Counted from the stretch's first letter, positions 37,330 to 47,389 are shown. The stretch: 64,000 nt of DNA from Micrococcus lacusdianchii (GCF_023155805.1 NZ_JAKNUW010000011.1:44610-108609); one strand, 5' to 3'. The notes: generated from the letters alone by a model not told the origin. Program-made: numbers and translations.

Positions 37330-38337
37330 TCAGGACATGCGGGCGACGACGGCGGCCGCCTCCTGCTTCGCAGTGCGCTCCCCCTTGAGGTGCTCGAGGT
37401 GGGCGGGCACCTCCCGGCCGAGGCGTTCCATGGCCTGGGCGTAGAGCTTGCCCGCACGGTAGGACGAGCGCACGAGCGGACCCGCCATCACCCCGGCGAA
37501 ACCGATCTCCTCGGCGCGCCGGGACCACTCGACGAACTCCTGCGGGCGGACCCACCGCTCGATCGGGTGGTGGAGCTTGGAGGGGCGGACGTACTGGGTG
37601 ATCGTGATGATGTCGCAGCCGGCCTCGTGCAGGTCCACGAGGGCCTGGTCGATCTCGTGGTCCTCCTCGCCCATCCCCAGGATGAGGTTGGACTTGGTGA
37701 CGAGCTCCTGCTCCTTCGCCATCGTCAGCACGCGGAGCGACTTCTCGTACGTGAAGGCCGGGCGGATGCGCTTGAAGATGCGCGGCACGGTCTCCAGATT
37801 GTGCGCGAACACCTCCGGGCGGGCGTCGAAGACCTGCTGCACGAGCTCGGGGACGGCACCGAGGTCCGGCGGCAGGATCTCCACGCCCGTGTTCGGGTTC
37901 AGCTCGTGGATCCGCCGGATCGTCTCCCCATAGAGCCACGCCGCGCCGTCCTTCTGGTCGTCACGGGCCACGCCCGTGACGGTGCAGTAGCGCAGGTCCA
38001 TCTCACGGATGTTCTGGGCCACCTTGAGCGGCTCGTCCAGGTCCAGCGGGAGCGGACGACCCGTGGCGATGTCGCAGAAGTCGCACCGGCGGGTGCAGAT
38101 GTCCCCGCCGATGAGGAACGTGGCCTCCCGGTCCTCCCAGCACTCGTAGATGTTGGGGCAGCCGGCCTCCTCGCACACGGTGTGCAGGCCGGACTTCTTC
38201 ACCGTGTTCTTGAGTCCCACGTACTCGGGGCCCATGTGGACCTTGGCCTTGATCCAGTCGGGCTTGCGCTCGACGGGGACCTCGGCGTTGCGGGCCTCGA
38301 CGCGCAACAGGCGACGGCCCTCGGGTGCGGCGGTCAT
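37330..38337 (-). CDS. lipA: Lipoyl synthase LipA
   Basis: A 335-residue radical SAM enzyme that inserts two sulfurs into protein-bound octanoate. Both iron-sulfur clusters are represented: the auxiliary one by [12 protein letters not shown] and the radical SAM one by [22 protein letters not shown] and the C-terminal RSSYRAG, whose Ser ligates the auxiliary cluster, are also intact. The ATG overlaps the lipB stop (ATGA). Lipoate made here is needed by the two-lipoyl-domain E2 encoded 3 kb away. Confidence 0.97.
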   Translation of the reverse strand: MTAAPEGRRLLRVEARNAEVPVERKPDWIKAKVHMGPEYVGLKNTVKKSGLHTVCEEAGCPNIYECWEDREATFLIGGDICTRRCDFCDIATGRPLPLDLDEPLKVAQNIREMDLRYCTVTGVARDDQKDGAAWLYGETIRRIHELNPNTGVEILPPDLGAVPELVQQVFDARPEVFAHNLETVPRIFKRIRPAFTYEKSLRVLTMAKEQELVTKSNLILGMGEEDHEIDQALVDLHEAGCDIITITQYVRPSKLHHPIERWVRPQEFVEWSRRAEEIGFAGVMAGPLVRSSYRAGKLYAQAMERLGREVPAHLEHLKGERTAKQEAAAVVARMS

Positions 38338-39035
38338 GCGGGCGTTCCTTCCGTGGGGGTCAGGGCGATGTGCTGGGGGCCCAGGTCCTCGACGTGACGC
38401 ACGAGGAGGGGCAGCACGTCGGCCGGGGTCAGGGTGCGGCCGGTCTCGGCGCTCAGGGTGGTGGTGGCGGCGTCGGCGATCCCGCACGCCACAATGCTCT
38501 CGTAGGGCTCCAGCGAGTTGGAGCAGTTCAGGGCGAAGCCGTGCATCGACACGCCCTCATGGATGGAGAGGCCGATGGCGCCCAGCTTGCGGTCGGGACG
38601 GGCGCGGCCGGCGTCGTCGGTGTCCGCGGGGATCCAGATCCCTGCGCGGCCGTCGACGCGGACGGCGGCGACGCCGTGGTCCGCCGCGGTGCGGATCAGG
38701 ACCTCCTCGAGGAACCACACGTAGTCCTTGACGTGGGCGCGGTCCCGCAGGCGCACCACGGGGTAGCCCACCAGCTGGCCGGGCCCGTGCCACGTGATCT
38801 TGCCGCCACGGTCCACGTCCACCACGCGCGCCCCGTCCGTGGGGCGCTCGCGGTCCTCCGTGCGGCGCCCCGCGGTGTAGACGGCCTCGTGCTCGAGCAG
38901 GAGGATCCCGCCGGGAGAACGGCCGGCGACGACGTCGGCGTGCAGGGCCCGCTGCAGGTCCCACGCGCGCTCGTAGTCGACGAGGTCGGGAGCGAGGCCG
39001 AGGACACGGACGGGCGGCAGGTCGGGCGCGGACAT
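38334..39035 (-). CDS. lipB: Lipoyl(octanoyl) transferase LipB
   Basis: A 233-residue enzyme that transfers octanoate from acyl carrier protein to lipoyl domains. It has [31 protein letters not shown], the catalytic Lys in KLGAIG and the catalytic Cys in ESIVACGI. A -10 box seven bases before the ATG suggests a leaderless lipB-lipA transcript. The product of this enzyme is the direct substrate of LipA. Confidence 0.96.
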   Translation of the reverse strand: MSAPDLPPVRVLGLAPDLVDYERAWDLQRALHADVVAGRSPGGILLLEHEAVYTAGRRTEDRERPTDGARVVDVDRGGKITWHGPGQLVGYPVVRLRDRAHVKDYVWFLEEVLIRTAADHGVAAVRVDGRAGIWIPADTDDAGRARPDRKLGAIGLSIHEGVSMHGFALNCSNSLEPYESIVACGIADAATTTLSAETGRTLTPADVLPLLVRHVEDLGPQHIALTPTEGTPA

Positions 39036-39042
39036 GGCCTCC

Positions 39043-39048
39043 ACTGTA
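39043..39048 (-). promoter_or_regulatory. -10 box for leaderless lipB-lipA
   Basis: TACAGT on the minus strand is followed by seven bases and the lipB ATG at 39035. Confidence 0.52.
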
Positions 39049-39177
39049 GCCGCCGTCCCGACGGGCCTGTGGACGGCCGTCCCATGGCCCGTGCGCCTGC
39101 GGGAGGCTGGTGCCGACACGACGCGGAGAGCGCCGGCCGAGACGCGGCCCGCGCGGAGAGCGGGGGGAGGGCCCAGG

Positions 39178-40740
39178 ATGTGCACGGAGGACGGGTGGGA
39201 CCCGGAGGACGGGCCGGAGGAGGTCCCGACGGCCGCGGAGCCGCCGCAGGTCGAGGGCTGGGCGGCCCGGGTCCTGATCGGGGAGGGCGCCCAGGCGGAG
39301 GTGTGGCTGGTGCGCTCCCCGCAGGGGGAGGAGGCCGTGCTGAAGGTGGCCCGGGCGGGCGAGGACCCCGCCGCGGTGGCCGCCGAGGCAGAGGCCTACG
39401 GGCATCTGCACCATCCCCACCTGCTGCGCGTCCTGGGCACCGTGTCCACGGACCGGGGCACGGGCGTGCTCACCGAGCGGCTGCCCGCGGGGAACCTCGG
39501 GTCCATGGTCCAGCAGGCCGGGCCGCTGCGGCCCGGCCAGGCGGTGACGGTGCTCGTGCCCGTCGCGCAGGCCCTGGCGCACCTGCACGCGCACGGCGTG
39601 GTGCACGGGGACGTCGCCCCGGGCAATGTCTTGTTCGCGGTCGACGGCCGGCCGGCCCTGTCGGACCTGGGCGTCGCCCGGGTCGTGGGCGGCCCCCGAG
39701 GGCGGGGCGGCACGCCCGGCTTCCTCGCCCCCGAATGTCGGGACGGGGACCAGGGCGCATGCGCCGGCGACGGCGCCGCCACGGACGTGTACGCGTGGGC
39801 CGCGCTGGGCTGGTACGCCCTGACGGGGCGGGCCCCCGGAGACCGGGAGCACCGGGCGCCGCTGCCCGTGCTCGTCCCGGACGTGCCGGTCGAGCTGGCG
39901 CTGCTGCTGGACGCCGCCCTGGACCCCGATCCCGCGCGGCGGCCGAGCGCGGCCGACGCCGCCGTGGCCGCCTACGACGCCGCCGCGCCGGAGCCGGTGC
40001 CCCTGCACGACTCGGCGCCGCCGGAGGTGGCGCACCTGCTGCCCACCCTCGTGCCGCCGGAGCGGATGCCGGGTGGCCCCCACGGTGCGCGCTCCCGGCA
40101 GGGTGCACGCGTCCGCACGAGCGGGCGGCCCGGGCGCCGGGTGGTGATGCTCGCCCTGGCCGGGGCCGTCGTCGCCGCCCTGGCCTCCGGGGCGGCGCTG
40201 CTCTCGCGAGGCGAGACCGGCCCGGAGGCCGCCGAGACGGCGGCACCGGCCGCGCCGCCGCGGGTGGAGACCACGCCGGCCTCGCCCGCCCCGGAGGGTC
40301 CGCGCCCTGACCCCGCACTTGAGAGGACCGCGGCTCCGGCACGGGCGGCCGTCCCCGCCGGGGGAGTGCTGCAGGACCTCCTCGACGGCCTGGCGGAGGC
40401 GCGCACCGCCGCGCTGGCCGACCCCCGGAGGGACCGCCTGTCCGTGTACGCCGCGGAGGACGGCCCGGCATGGCAGCGCGACCGGACGATCCAGGAGGAC
40501 CTCGCCGACGGCGGATACGCCTTCTCCGGGCTGGTGGTGGGGCTGACCGCTGACGGGACCGCGACACCCGCCGGGCCGGACCGTCTGACCGTCCCCGCGC
40601 GCCTGGTCCTCAGCCCGCACATCGTGCTGGACGAGACGGGCACTCCGCTGGACCAGGTGCCCGGTTCCGAGGAGGAGGTGCTGCTGACCCTGGTGCGCGC
40701 CGGCACGGGATGGCTGGTCCACGGGGTGGAGCCCCGCTAG
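39178..40740 (+). CDS. Transmembrane serine/threonine protein kinase
   Basis: A 520-residue membrane kinase. The kinase domain (about 28-270) has a glycine loop GEGAQAEVW, the lysine of AVLKVAR, the catalytic loop HGDVAPGNVLF, the metal motif SDLGVARV (DLG in place of DFG) and TPGFLAPE. The HRD arginine is replaced by Gly, so activation-loop phosphorylation control is probably absent. A Pro/basic linker is followed by one span (about 322-342), a Pro/Thr spacer and an extracellular domain of about 130 residues without PASTA repeats. GGGAGG lies 7 bases before the ATG. Substrates and ligand are unknown; it lies alone between lipB and the E2 operon. Confidence 0.85.
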   Translation: MCTEDGWDPEDGPEEVPTAAEPPQVEGWAARVLIGEGAQAEVWLVRSPQGEEAVLKVARAGEDPAAVAAEAEAYGHLHHPHLLRVLGTVSTDRGTGVLTERLPAGNLGSMVQQAGPLRPGQAVTVLVPVAQALAHLHAHGVVHGDVAPGNVLFAVDGRPALSDLGVARVVGGPRGRGGTPGFLAPECRDGDQGACAGDGAATDVYAWAALGWYALTGRAPGDREHRAPLPVLVPDVPVELALLLDAALDPDPARRPSAADAAVAAYDAAAPEPVPLHDSAPPEVAHLLPTLVPPERMPGGPHGARSRQGARVRTSGRPGRRVVMLALAGAVVAALASGAALLSRGETGPEAAETAAPAAPPRVETTPASPAPEGPRPDPALERTAAPARAAVPAGGVLQDLLDGLAEARTAALADPRRDRLSVYAAEDGPAWQRDRTIQEDLADGGYAFSGLVVGLTADGTATPAGPDRLTVPARLVLSPHIVLDETGTPLDQVPGSEEEVLLTLVRAGTGWLVHGVEPR

Positions 40741-40754
40741 GCGGGGACGCGGGG

Positions 40755-40796
40755 ACGCCGTGGGCCCCGGGGACGGATCCCCGGGGCCCACGGCGT
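40755..40796. terminator. Perfect 19-base hairpin between convergent genes
   Basis: The arms 40755-40773 and 40778-40796 are exact reverse complements with a CGGA loop. It lies between the kinase stop and the stop of the 119-residue membrane protein and could end transcripts on both strands. No U-tract. Confidence 0.8.
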
Positions 40797-40827
40797 GGGT
40801 GCCGCCCGTGGGGCGGCGCTCAGCCGG

Positions 40828-41187
40828 TCAGTGCCACAGCGTGGCCACCAGGATGTTCACCAGGCCCAGGCCGCCGACGGCATGGGCCAGGCCCGTGGGC
40901 ACGACCTCCCCGCGGTTGGACTTGCGCCGACCCAGGAGGGCGGCGGCGAACACGAGGAGGCCGATGAGGAACTTGATCCCCAGCTTCATGTGGTTCGGGT
41001 CGCCGCCGCCGAGCATGGCCCAGCCGAAGAGGATCACTCCGGTGACGACCATCCCCAGCGACCCCCACCACTGCGAGGCGGTCACGGTCGGATTCTTGAA
41101 GTGGGCGAACCACCCGCCCACGATCGCCGCCGCCGAGACGATGTGCAGGGCGACGATCACGTCGTGCAGGACGTCGAGGGACTCCAT
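40828..41187 (-). CDS. Small four-span membrane protein
   Basis: A 119-residue protein with four predicted membrane spans (about 8-28, 42-60, 70-86 and 98-117). A conserved-looking His lies in the first (VALHIVSAAAIVGGWFAH) and others in HMKLGIKF and HAVGGLG. This resembles small haem-binding or cytochrome-like bundles, but no firm family match can be claimed. The ATG is 16 bases after the E2 stop, so it is likely the last gene of the pepA-lpdA-E2 operon. The function is unknown. Confidence 0.8.
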   Translation of the reverse strand: MESLDVLHDVIVALHIVSAAAIVGGWFAHFKNPTVTASQWWGSLGMVVTGVILFGWAMLGGGDPNHMKLGIKFLIGLLVFAAALLGRRKSNRGEVVPTGLAHAVGGLGLVNILVATLWH

Positions 41188-41203
41188 GGTGATCAGATCC
41201 CCC

Positions 41204-43060
41204 TCAGAGGCCCAGCTCGGCCGCGAACTCGCCGTCCTCCAGGCGCTGCGTGAGCGACTGGAGGAAGCGGCCGGCGTCCGCGCCGTCGACGAGGCGGTGG
41301 TCGTAGGTCAGGGACAGGTACATCATGTGGCGGATCGCGATGGTGTCGTTGCCGTCGGCGTCGGCCACCACCATGGGACGCTTCACGATCGCGCCGGTGC
41401 CCAGGATGGCCACCTGCGGCTGGTTGATGATCGGCGTGTCGAACAGGGCACCCACGGAGCCGATGTTCGTGATCGAGAACGTGCCGCCGGAGAGCTCGTC
41501 CGCACCGATCTTGTTGGTGCGGGTGCGCTCGGCGACGTCGGCGATCCGCTTCGCGATCCCGCCGAGGTTCAGCGAGCCGGCGTCCTTGATCACCGGCACC
41601 AGGAGGCCGCGCTCGGTGTCCACCGCGATCGCGATGTCCTCCGTGGCGTGGTAGGTGATCTCCTTGTTGTCCTCGGAGAACGAGGCGTTGAGCTTGGGGT
41701 GCTGCTTCAGGGCCTCGGTCACGGCCTGCGTGATGAACGGCAGGTACGTGAGCTTGACGCCGTTCTGCTCCTGGAAGGAGTTCTTGGCCTTGGACCGCAG
41801 CTGGACGATGCGGGTCATGTCGACCTCGTGCACCTGGGTCAGCTGGGTGGACAGGTCCAGGGACTCACGCATGCGCTGGGCGATCACCTGGCGGATCCGC
41901 GGGGCCTTCTCGGTCCCCCCGCGCGGAGCGGCGGCGGCCGGCGCGGCGGCGGTCGGGGCGGCGGCGGTCGGGGCGGCGGCCGAGGAGTCCTGACCCGCGT
42001 CGGCGGACGCGTCCGTCGCCTGATCCGAGGATCCGGCGGAGGCGGACAGCGAGGCGGCCAGCACGTCCTGCTTGCGGATGCGGCCGCCGACGCCGGTGCC
42101 GCGCACCGTGGACAGGTCCACCCCGTGCTGCTTGGCCAGGCGACGCACCAGCGGCGTCACGTAGCCCTGGCCCGGCTCGGTGGCCGCGGGGGCGGCGGAC
42201 TCCTGGTCGGCGGACGCCTCCTGCTGAGGGACGGACGGCGCCGTCGCGGACTCCTCGGAGGCGCTGGTCTCCGGTGCGTCGTCTGACGGCGACTCACCCG
42301 CGTCCTCGGCGGCCTCCTCGGTCTGCTCGCCGGTCGGGGCGTCGGTGGCCGCGTCCTCGATCTCCTCGGCGGAGGGCTCCTCGTCGCCCGAGCCGGCGGC
42401 CGGGGCGGAGGCGCCGGAGCCGGAGCCGGAGCCCACGCGGGCCAGCACGGCGCCGACCTCGACGGTCTCGTCCTCCTCCACGAGGATCTCCTGCAGCACG
42501 CCCGCGACGGGGGAGGGGATCTCGGTGTCGACCTTGTCGGTGGACACCTCCAGCAGCGGCTCGTCGACGGCGACCTCGTCGCCGACCGCCTTGAGCCAGC
42601 GGGTCACGGTGCCCTCGGTGACGGACTCGCCCAGGGCGGGCAGGGTCACGTCGCTGGACTCCCCGGAGCCGGTGTCGGCGGAGCCGGTGGCGGCCCGCTC
42701 CTCGGGCTCCGGCTCACCCGCGGGCTCCTCGTCCTCGGACGCGTCCTCGGCCGGGGCCTCCTCGTCCTCGACCGCGTCGGCCGACTCCTCGGCGGGCGCG
42801 TCGCCGGACTCGTCGGTGCCCTCGCCGTCGCCGATCACGGCCAGGGCGGCGCCGACCTCGACGGTCTCGTCCTCCTCGGCCAGGATCTCCTGCAGCACGC
42901 CGGCCACGGGGGAGGGGATCTCGGTGTCCACCTTGTCGGTGGACACCTCCACGAGCGGCTCGTCGACGGCGACCTCGTCGCCGACCGCCTTGAGCCAGCG
43001 GGTCACGGTCCCCTCGGTGACGGACTCACCGAGGGCGGGCAGGGTGACTTTCTCAGACAT
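41204..43060 (-). CDS. sucB: Dihydrolipoamide acyltransferase (E2) with two lipoyl domains
   Basis: A 618-residue E2 core of a 2-oxoacid dehydrogenase. Two lipoyl domains (about 2-77 and 136-210, with lipoyl Lys43 and Lys176 in TDKV) are joined by acidic Ala/Glu linkers. A peripheral subunit-binding domain follows ([20 protein letters not shown]), and then the acyltransferase domain with [13 protein letters not shown]. In actinobacteria one such E2 (DlaT) serves both the pyruvate and 2-oxoglutarate complexes, so the sucB name is conventional. lpdA lies just upstream, giving an E3-E2 unit; no E1 is in the window. Confidence 0.94.
   Translation of the reverse strand: MSEKVTLPALGESVTEGTVTRWLKAVGDEVAVDEPLVEVSTDKVDTEIPSPVAGVLQEILAEEDETVEVGAALAVIGDGEGTDESGDAPAEESADAVEDEEAPAEDASEDEEPAGEPEPEERAATGSADTGSGESSDVTLPALGESVTEGTVTRWLKAVGDEVAVDEPLLEVSTDKVDTEIPSPVAGVLQEILVEEDETVEVGAVLARVGSGSGSGASAPAAGSGDEEPSAEEIEDAATDAPTGEQTEEAAEDAGESPSDDAPETSASEESATAPSVPQQEASADQESAAPAATEPGQGYVTPLVRRLAKQHGVDLSTVRGTGVGGRIRKQDVLAASLSASAGSSDQATDASADAGQDSSAAAPTAAAPTAAAPAAAAPRGGTEKAPRIRQVIAQRMRESLDLSTQLTQVHEVDMTRIVQLRSKAKNSFQEQNGVKLTYLPFITQAVTEALKQHPKLNASFSEDNKEITYHATEDIAIAVDTERGLLVPVIKDAGSLNLGGIAKRIADVAERTRTNKIGADELSGGTFSITNIGSVGALFDTPIINQPQVAILGTGAIVKRPMVVADADGNDTIAIRHMMYLSLTYDHRLVDGADAGRFLQSLTQRLEDGEFAAELGL
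42446..43048 (-). repeat. Duplicated lipoyl-domain coding sequence
   Basis: Bases 42845-43048 and 42446-42649 encode nearly the same lipoyl domain, offset by 399 bases. Long stretches are identical at DNA level, for instance through the codons for the region from the [13 protein letters not shown] segment to [10 protein letters not shown]. Synonymous differences are few, which suggests recent duplication or continued gene conversion. Confidence 0.8.
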
Positions 43061-43116
43061 GTCCTGATGCTCCTCACGGGTGGCGGCGCTGTGGGCACTC
43101 GCCGGGGGTCGGGTGT

Positions 43117-43135
43117 GGGTCCGCCGCGCGGACCC
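43117..43135 (-). other. Hairpin between lpdA and sucB
   Basis: GGGTCCGC and GCGGACCC are perfect 8-base arms with a CGC loop in the 95-base gap. It may adjust the amount of E2 relative to E3 by partial termination or as an RNA processing signal. Confidence 0.4.
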
Positions 43136-43155
43136 GGGATGGTCAGTGCGGTGGG

Positions 43156-44535
43156 TCAGCTGTGCAGCGGGTGGCCGAACAGGGCCATGGCGGCCTCGCC
43201 CAGGGCCTCGTTCTGCGTGGGGTGCGCGTGCACGAACTGGGCGACGTCCTCGGGGTAGGCCTCCCAGTTCACGATGAGCTGCGCCTCGCCGATCTGCTCG
43301 CCGATGCGCTTGCCGATGCCGTGCACGCCCACGATCGGGCCGTTCTTCTGCCGGACCAGCTTGATGATGCCGCCGGTGCCGAGGATCGAGGACTTGCCGT
43401 TGCCGGCCAGGTTGTACTCGGCGACCTCGACGTTGTCCTTGCCGAACTTCTCCTCCGCCTTGGGCTGGGTGTAGCCCACGGACATGATCTCCGGCTCGGT
43501 GAAGGTGACCTTCGGGATGTTGATGTCCTCGACGACCATCGGCTTGTTGCCGGCGATCTCCTCGGCCACGAAGATGCCCTGCTGGAAGCCGCGGTGCGCC
43601 AGCTGCAGACCGGGGACGATGTCGCCCACGGCGTAGATGTTGCCGACGCCGGTGTGCAGACGCTCGTCGGTGAGGACGAAGCCGCGGTCCATCTTGACGC
43701 CCTGCTCCTCGTAGCCGAGGCCCTCGGTGTTCGGGCCGCGGCCGACGGCGACGAGGCAGACCTCGGCCTCGAACTCCTTGCCGTCCGCGAGGGTCACCTT
43801 GACGCCCGAGTCGGTCTCCTCGACCTTGTCGAAGAACGTGCCCAGGTTGGTCTTGATGCCCTTCTTCTTGAACTCGCGCTCGAGGACCTTGATGATCGCC
43901 GGGTCTTCGTTGGGGACCAGGGTCTTCAGGCCCTCGATGATGGTGACGTCGACGCCGAAGGAGTTCCACAGCGAGGCGAACTCCGAGCCGATGACGCCGC
44001 CGCCGAGCACGATGGCGGACGTGGGCATGTAGTCCAGCTCGAGCGCCTCCGTCGAGGTCATGATCTTCTTGGAGATCGGCAGGCCCATGGTCTTGGACAC
44101 GGAGCCGGAGGCCAGGACGATGTTCTTGCCCTTGTAGCGGACGCCGTCGACCTCGATCTCGTCCTGGGAGACGAGCTTGCCCTCGCCTTCGACGACCTGG
44201 ACCTTCTTCATCTTCATGAGGCCGGTCAGACCCTTGTGCTTGCCGGCGACGATCCCGTCCTTGTAGTCGCGCACCTTGGCCATGTCCACGGACTCGAGGG
44301 TCGCGTTGACGCCGAACTTCTCGGAGTGGCGGGTCTCGTCCGCCACCTCGGCGGCGTGGAGGTAGGCCTTGGTGGGGATGCAGCCCCAGTGCAGGCAGGT
44401 GCCGCCGAGCTTGGCCTTCTCGATGAGGCCCACGGTCATGCCGTACTGCACGGCGCGCAGTGCGGCCGCGTACCCGGCGGAGCCACCGCCGAGGACGAGG
44501 ACGTCGAATTCCTGAGCGGTTGCCGAATCGGCCAC
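43156..44535 (-). CDS. lpdA: Dihydrolipoyl dehydrogenase (E3)
   Basis: A 459-residue flavoenzyme that re-oxidises lipoyl groups with NAD. The FAD loop [17 protein letters not shown] is followed by the redox disulfide [14 protein letters not shown], the NAD loop [16 protein letters not shown], the FAD site [15 protein letters not shown] and the C-terminal active-site His and Glu in [10 protein letters not shown]. The frame is open upstream, but the GTG at 44535 with AAGGAG seven bases before it is the best start. It lies between pepA and the E2 gene on the same strand. Confidence 0.96.
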   Translation of the reverse strand: MADSATAQEFDVLVLGGGSAGYAAALRAVQYGMTVGLIEKAKLGGTCLHWGCIPTKAYLHAAEVADETRHSEKFGVNATLESVDMAKVRDYKDGIVAGKHKGLTGLMKMKKVQVVEGEGKLVSQDEIEVDGVRYKGKNIVLASGSVSKTMGLPISKKIMTSTEALELDYMPTSAIVLGGGVIGSEFASLWNSFGVDVTIIEGLKTLVPNEDPAIIKVLEREFKKKGIKTNLGTFFDKVEETDSGVKVTLADGKEFEAEVCLVAVGRGPNTEGLGYEEQGVKMDRGFVLTDERLHTGVGNIYAVGDIVPGLQLAHRGFQQGIFVAEEIAGNKPMVVEDINIPKVTFTEPEIMSVGYTQPKAEEKFGKDNVEVAEYNLAGNGKSSILGTGGIIKLVRQKNGPIVGVHGIGKRIGEQIGEAQLIVNWEAYPEDVAQFVHAHPTQNEALGEAAMALFGHPLHS

Positions 44536-44645
44536 GGTGATGCTCCTTGGTGTCGGGTGGGAGGGAGTCGTCGAGTGGGTCCGCCGTGCCGATCGCGGCC
44601 CGGGATCGGCCGGGTCGCGCCGGTCAGCGGCGTCGTTCATTCACC

Positions 44646-46181
44646 TTACCCGGCACGTCCGGCGATGAGGCCTACCAGGGTGCGCACCATCGCGCCGGTC
44701 GCGTCGCGGGGGGTGTAGCCGTAGGCGGAGGACTCGTTGAACGAGGGGCCGGCGATGTCCAGGTGCGCCCACGGCGTGGGCGCGGACGCCCGATCGTCCT
44801 CGTCGCGGCCGGCGTCGACGAACTCGCGCAGGAAGGCGGCGGCGGTCATCATGCCGCCGAACCGCTCTCCCATGTTGGAGATGTCCGCCACGCGGGAGTC
44901 GAGGGAGGCGCGCAGCTGCTCCGGGATCGGCATGGCCCAGGCGAGCTCGCCGGCCGCGTCGGCGGCGGACACGACCTCGTCGCGCAGGGCCTCGTGGCCC
45001 ATCACTCCGGTGTGGCGCACGCCCAGGGCCACGAGCTGGGCGCCCGTGAGCGTGGCGACGTCCAGGACGGCGTCCGGGCGCTCGTCGGTGGCGGCCACGA
45101 GGGCGTCGGCCATGACCACGCGGCCCTCGGCATCGGTGTTCATGACCTCGACCGTCTTGCCGCCGTACATGGTGATCACGTCCGAGGGGCGGATGGCGGT
45201 GTGCGAGGGCATGTTCTCAGCCAGGGCCAGCCACCCGGTGACCTTCACGGGGATCCCGAGCTCGGCCGCGGCGCGGACCACGGCGAACACGGTGGCGGCG
45301 CCGGCCATGTCGGACTTCATGGTCATCATGGACGCGGCGGGCTTGAGGGAGATGCCGCCCGTGTCGAAGGTGATGCCCTTGCCCACGAGGGCGATGTGCG
45401 CCCGCGCGTCGGCGGGGGCGTGTTCGATCCGCACGAGGCGGGGCGGACGCGACGAGCCCTGGCCGATCGCCAGGATGCCGCCGAAGCCCTCGGCGGCGAG
45501 CGCGTCCTCGTCCCACACCTGCACGCTCACGTCCGACCCGGCCAGCTCCTCGCGCACCGTGTCCGCGAAGGAGGCGGGGTACAGGTGGGACGGGGCGGTG
45601 TTGACGAGGTCGCGCACGGCGCAGACGGCGTCCCCGACGACGGCGGCGCGCGCCAGGACCTGCGCGGACGCGTCCTCCTCGACGGTCGTGACGACCTCGA
45701 TGCGGGAGACCGGCGCGGACGAGGAGGCCGCCTCTCGGGCGGCCTCGGACTTGAGCGCCGTGAACGTGTAGGCGCCGAGGGTCGCGCCCTCGGCGACGGC
45801 GGCGAGGCGCTCGGGCGTGTCGGCGGGCAGGGCCAGGGCGACGGCATCCGTCCCGGCGAGGGATCGCACGGCCGCGCCGGCGGCCCGGCGCAGGGCCTCG
45901 AGTCCGGCGGTGCCGTCGTCCCCCAGCTCGCCCACGCCCACGAGCACGAGCAGCGGCCAGCGCGAGCCGGCGAGGCCGGGCAGGCGGTGCACCTCGTCGG
46001 TGCGCGCGCGGACGCCCAGCAGCTCGAAGGAGTCCTCCAGTGCGGCGGCGGCGTCCTGCGGCAGGGCGTCGGTCAGCAGCACGGGGCCGTCGGACCCGGC
46101 GCCGACGCCGACCACGACCGCCGACGCGGTGACCTCCTCCAAGGCGCGGGCTGTCAGCGAGGGGCGGTCCTTCGAGATCAC
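44646..46181 (-). CDS. pepA: Leucyl aminopeptidase (M17 family)
   Basis: A 511-residue cytosolic aminopeptidase using two divalent metals. The N-terminal macrodomain-like part is variable; the catalytic part has LVNTAPSHLYP, LVGKGITFDTGGISLKP, MMTMKSDMAGAATV and VMNTDAEGRVVMADAL, which supply the Lys, Asp and Glu metal ligands. The start is GTG at 46181 with GAAGGA five bases upstream. It begins a leftward operon with lpdA and the E2 gene, the same neighbourhood as pepB-dlaT in Mycobacterium. It may also regulate arginine or carbamoyl-phosphate genes as in E. coli, but nothing here shows this. Confidence 0.95.
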   Translation of the reverse strand: MISKDRPSLTARALEEVTASAVVVGVGAGSDGPVLLTDALPQDAAAALEDSFELLGVRARTDEVHRLPGLAGSRWPLLVLVGVGELGDDGTAGLEALRRAAGAAVRSLAGTDAVALALPADTPERLAAVAEGATLGAYTFTALKSEAAREAASSSAPVSRIEVVTTVEEDASAQVLARAAVVGDAVCAVRDLVNTAPSHLYPASFADTVREELAGSDVSVQVWDEDALAAEGFGGILAIGQGSSRPPRLVRIEHAPADARAHIALVGKGITFDTGGISLKPAASMMTMKSDMAGAATVFAVVRAAAELGIPVKVTGWLALAENMPSHTAIRPSDVITMYGGKTVEVMNTDAEGRVVMADALVAATDERPDAVLDVATLTGAQLVALGVRHTGVMGHEALRDEVVSAADAAGELAWAMPIPEQLRASLDSRVADISNMGERFGGMMTAAAFLREFVDAGRDEDDRASAPTPWAHLDIAGPSFNESSAYGYTPRDATGAMVRTLVGLIAGRAG

Positions 46182-46380
46182 GGGGATCCTTCCATGGCGG
46201 GGGCTCGGGGCTGCGCCGGCCGCGCGGGGGCGGACGGGCGCGTCCCGGCTCATCCTAGCCAGCACCCCGCGGCGGACGGCAGGACCGCGCGGCGTGGAAT
46301 AGGGGGGCCGGTCTGCGGGGTTGACCCGGGACGATCCGTCGGCCTCCGCCGGGGGACAGGACCACCGGAAGGCGGCACTC

Positions 46381-47364
46381 GTGCTGGATCCCACGCAGCT
46401 CTACACCCGCGACGACGGCGAGGACGCCGTGCCCGCGGGGCTCGGCCTGCTGGTCACGCTCACGGGCCACCTCGACGCCGGACACGTGGGTCGGCAGCTG
46501 CGCTCCGCCCTGCGGGAGCACCTGGCCCACCGGACCGTGGCCTCCTTCGACCTGGACCAGCTGCACGACTACCGGGCCCGGCGTCCGCGGGTACGGTTCG
46601 AACACGACCGGTACACCGACCTGCGGCTGCCCGCCCTGACGGTGGACCTCATGGAGGACCTCCTGGGCCGGCCGTTCCTGCTGCTGGCCGGACCCGAGCC
46701 GGACCTGCAGTGGCAGCGGTTCACGGCGGCGGTCCTGGGGCTCGCCCGGGAGTGGGCGGTGGACACGGTCACGTTCGTGGACGCCGCCCCGTTGCCGGTG
46801 CCGCACACGCGGCGCGTGGGGGTGACCACGCACGGCACGCGCACGGACGCACTCGAGGGCCTGTCCACCTGGAGCCCGGAGGCCGACGTCGTCGCGGGCG
46901 CCCTCCAGATGCTCGAGCTGCGCGCGGGCGAGGCGGGCCTGAACACCGCGGGGTACACCGTCCACGTGCCGCACTACGTGGCCGAGGCCGCCTACCCGCC
47001 CGGCGCCGTGGCGGCGCTCGAGTACGTGGGCGCCGCGATGGGCCTGATGATGCCGACGGACGAGCTGCGCGACGCCGCACGCGAGGTCGAGGCGGAGATC
47101 GAGCGCCAGGTGACGGCCTCCCCGGAGGTCCAGCAGATGATCGCGGGACTGGAGAAGAACCACGACCAGAACGCGGAGGAGCAGGAGCGCTCCCTGCTCG
47201 AGTCCGCAGCAGGGCTGCCCGACGGGGAGGAGATCGCCTCCGCGGTCGAGGAGTACCTGGCCCGCCGCGACGACTCGGTGCGCCCCCGCACGCACGGGAA
47301 CGGCCCGACCCCTCCTGCACAGGACAACGACGGGCCCGCCCCGTCCACCGACCGCGCGGACTGA
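46381..47364 (+). CDS. PAC2 family protein
   Basis: A 327-residue protein of the PAC2 (proteasome assembly chaperone-like, also DUF75) family, frequent in proteasome-bearing actinobacteria. It shows GLGLLVTLTGHLDAGHVGRQL, FDLDQLHDYRARRPRV, LLAGPEPDLQWQRFT, VTFVDAAPLPVPHTR and VHVPHYVAEAAYPPGAVAALEY. The C-terminal 90 residues are charged and partly helical and end in a disordered Pro/Asp-rich tail. Function in bacteria is not established. It starts at GTG with GGAAGG nine bases upstream and diverges from pepA. Confidence 0.88.
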   Translation: MLDPTQLYTRDDGEDAVPAGLGLLVTLTGHLDAGHVGRQLRSALREHLAHRTVASFDLDQLHDYRARRPRVRFEHDRYTDLRLPALTVDLMEDLLGRPFLLLAGPEPDLQWQRFTAAVLGLAREWAVDTVTFVDAAPLPVPHTRRVGVTTHGTRTDALEGLSTWSPEADVVAGALQMLELRAGEAGLNTAGYTVHVPHYVAEAAYPPGAVAALEYVGAAMGLMMPTDELRDAAREVEAEIERQVTASPEVQQMIAGLEKNHDQNAEEQERSLLESAAGLPDGEEIASAVEEYLARRDDSVRPRTHGNGPTPPAQDNDGPAPSTDRAD

Positions 47365-47389
47365 GGGGCGCAGTCGGCCGGAGGACGGG

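Noticed and set aside
46321..46326. TTGACC as a -35 box for the PAC2 gene
   Set aside because: No TANNNT or similar box occurs 16-19 bases downstream.
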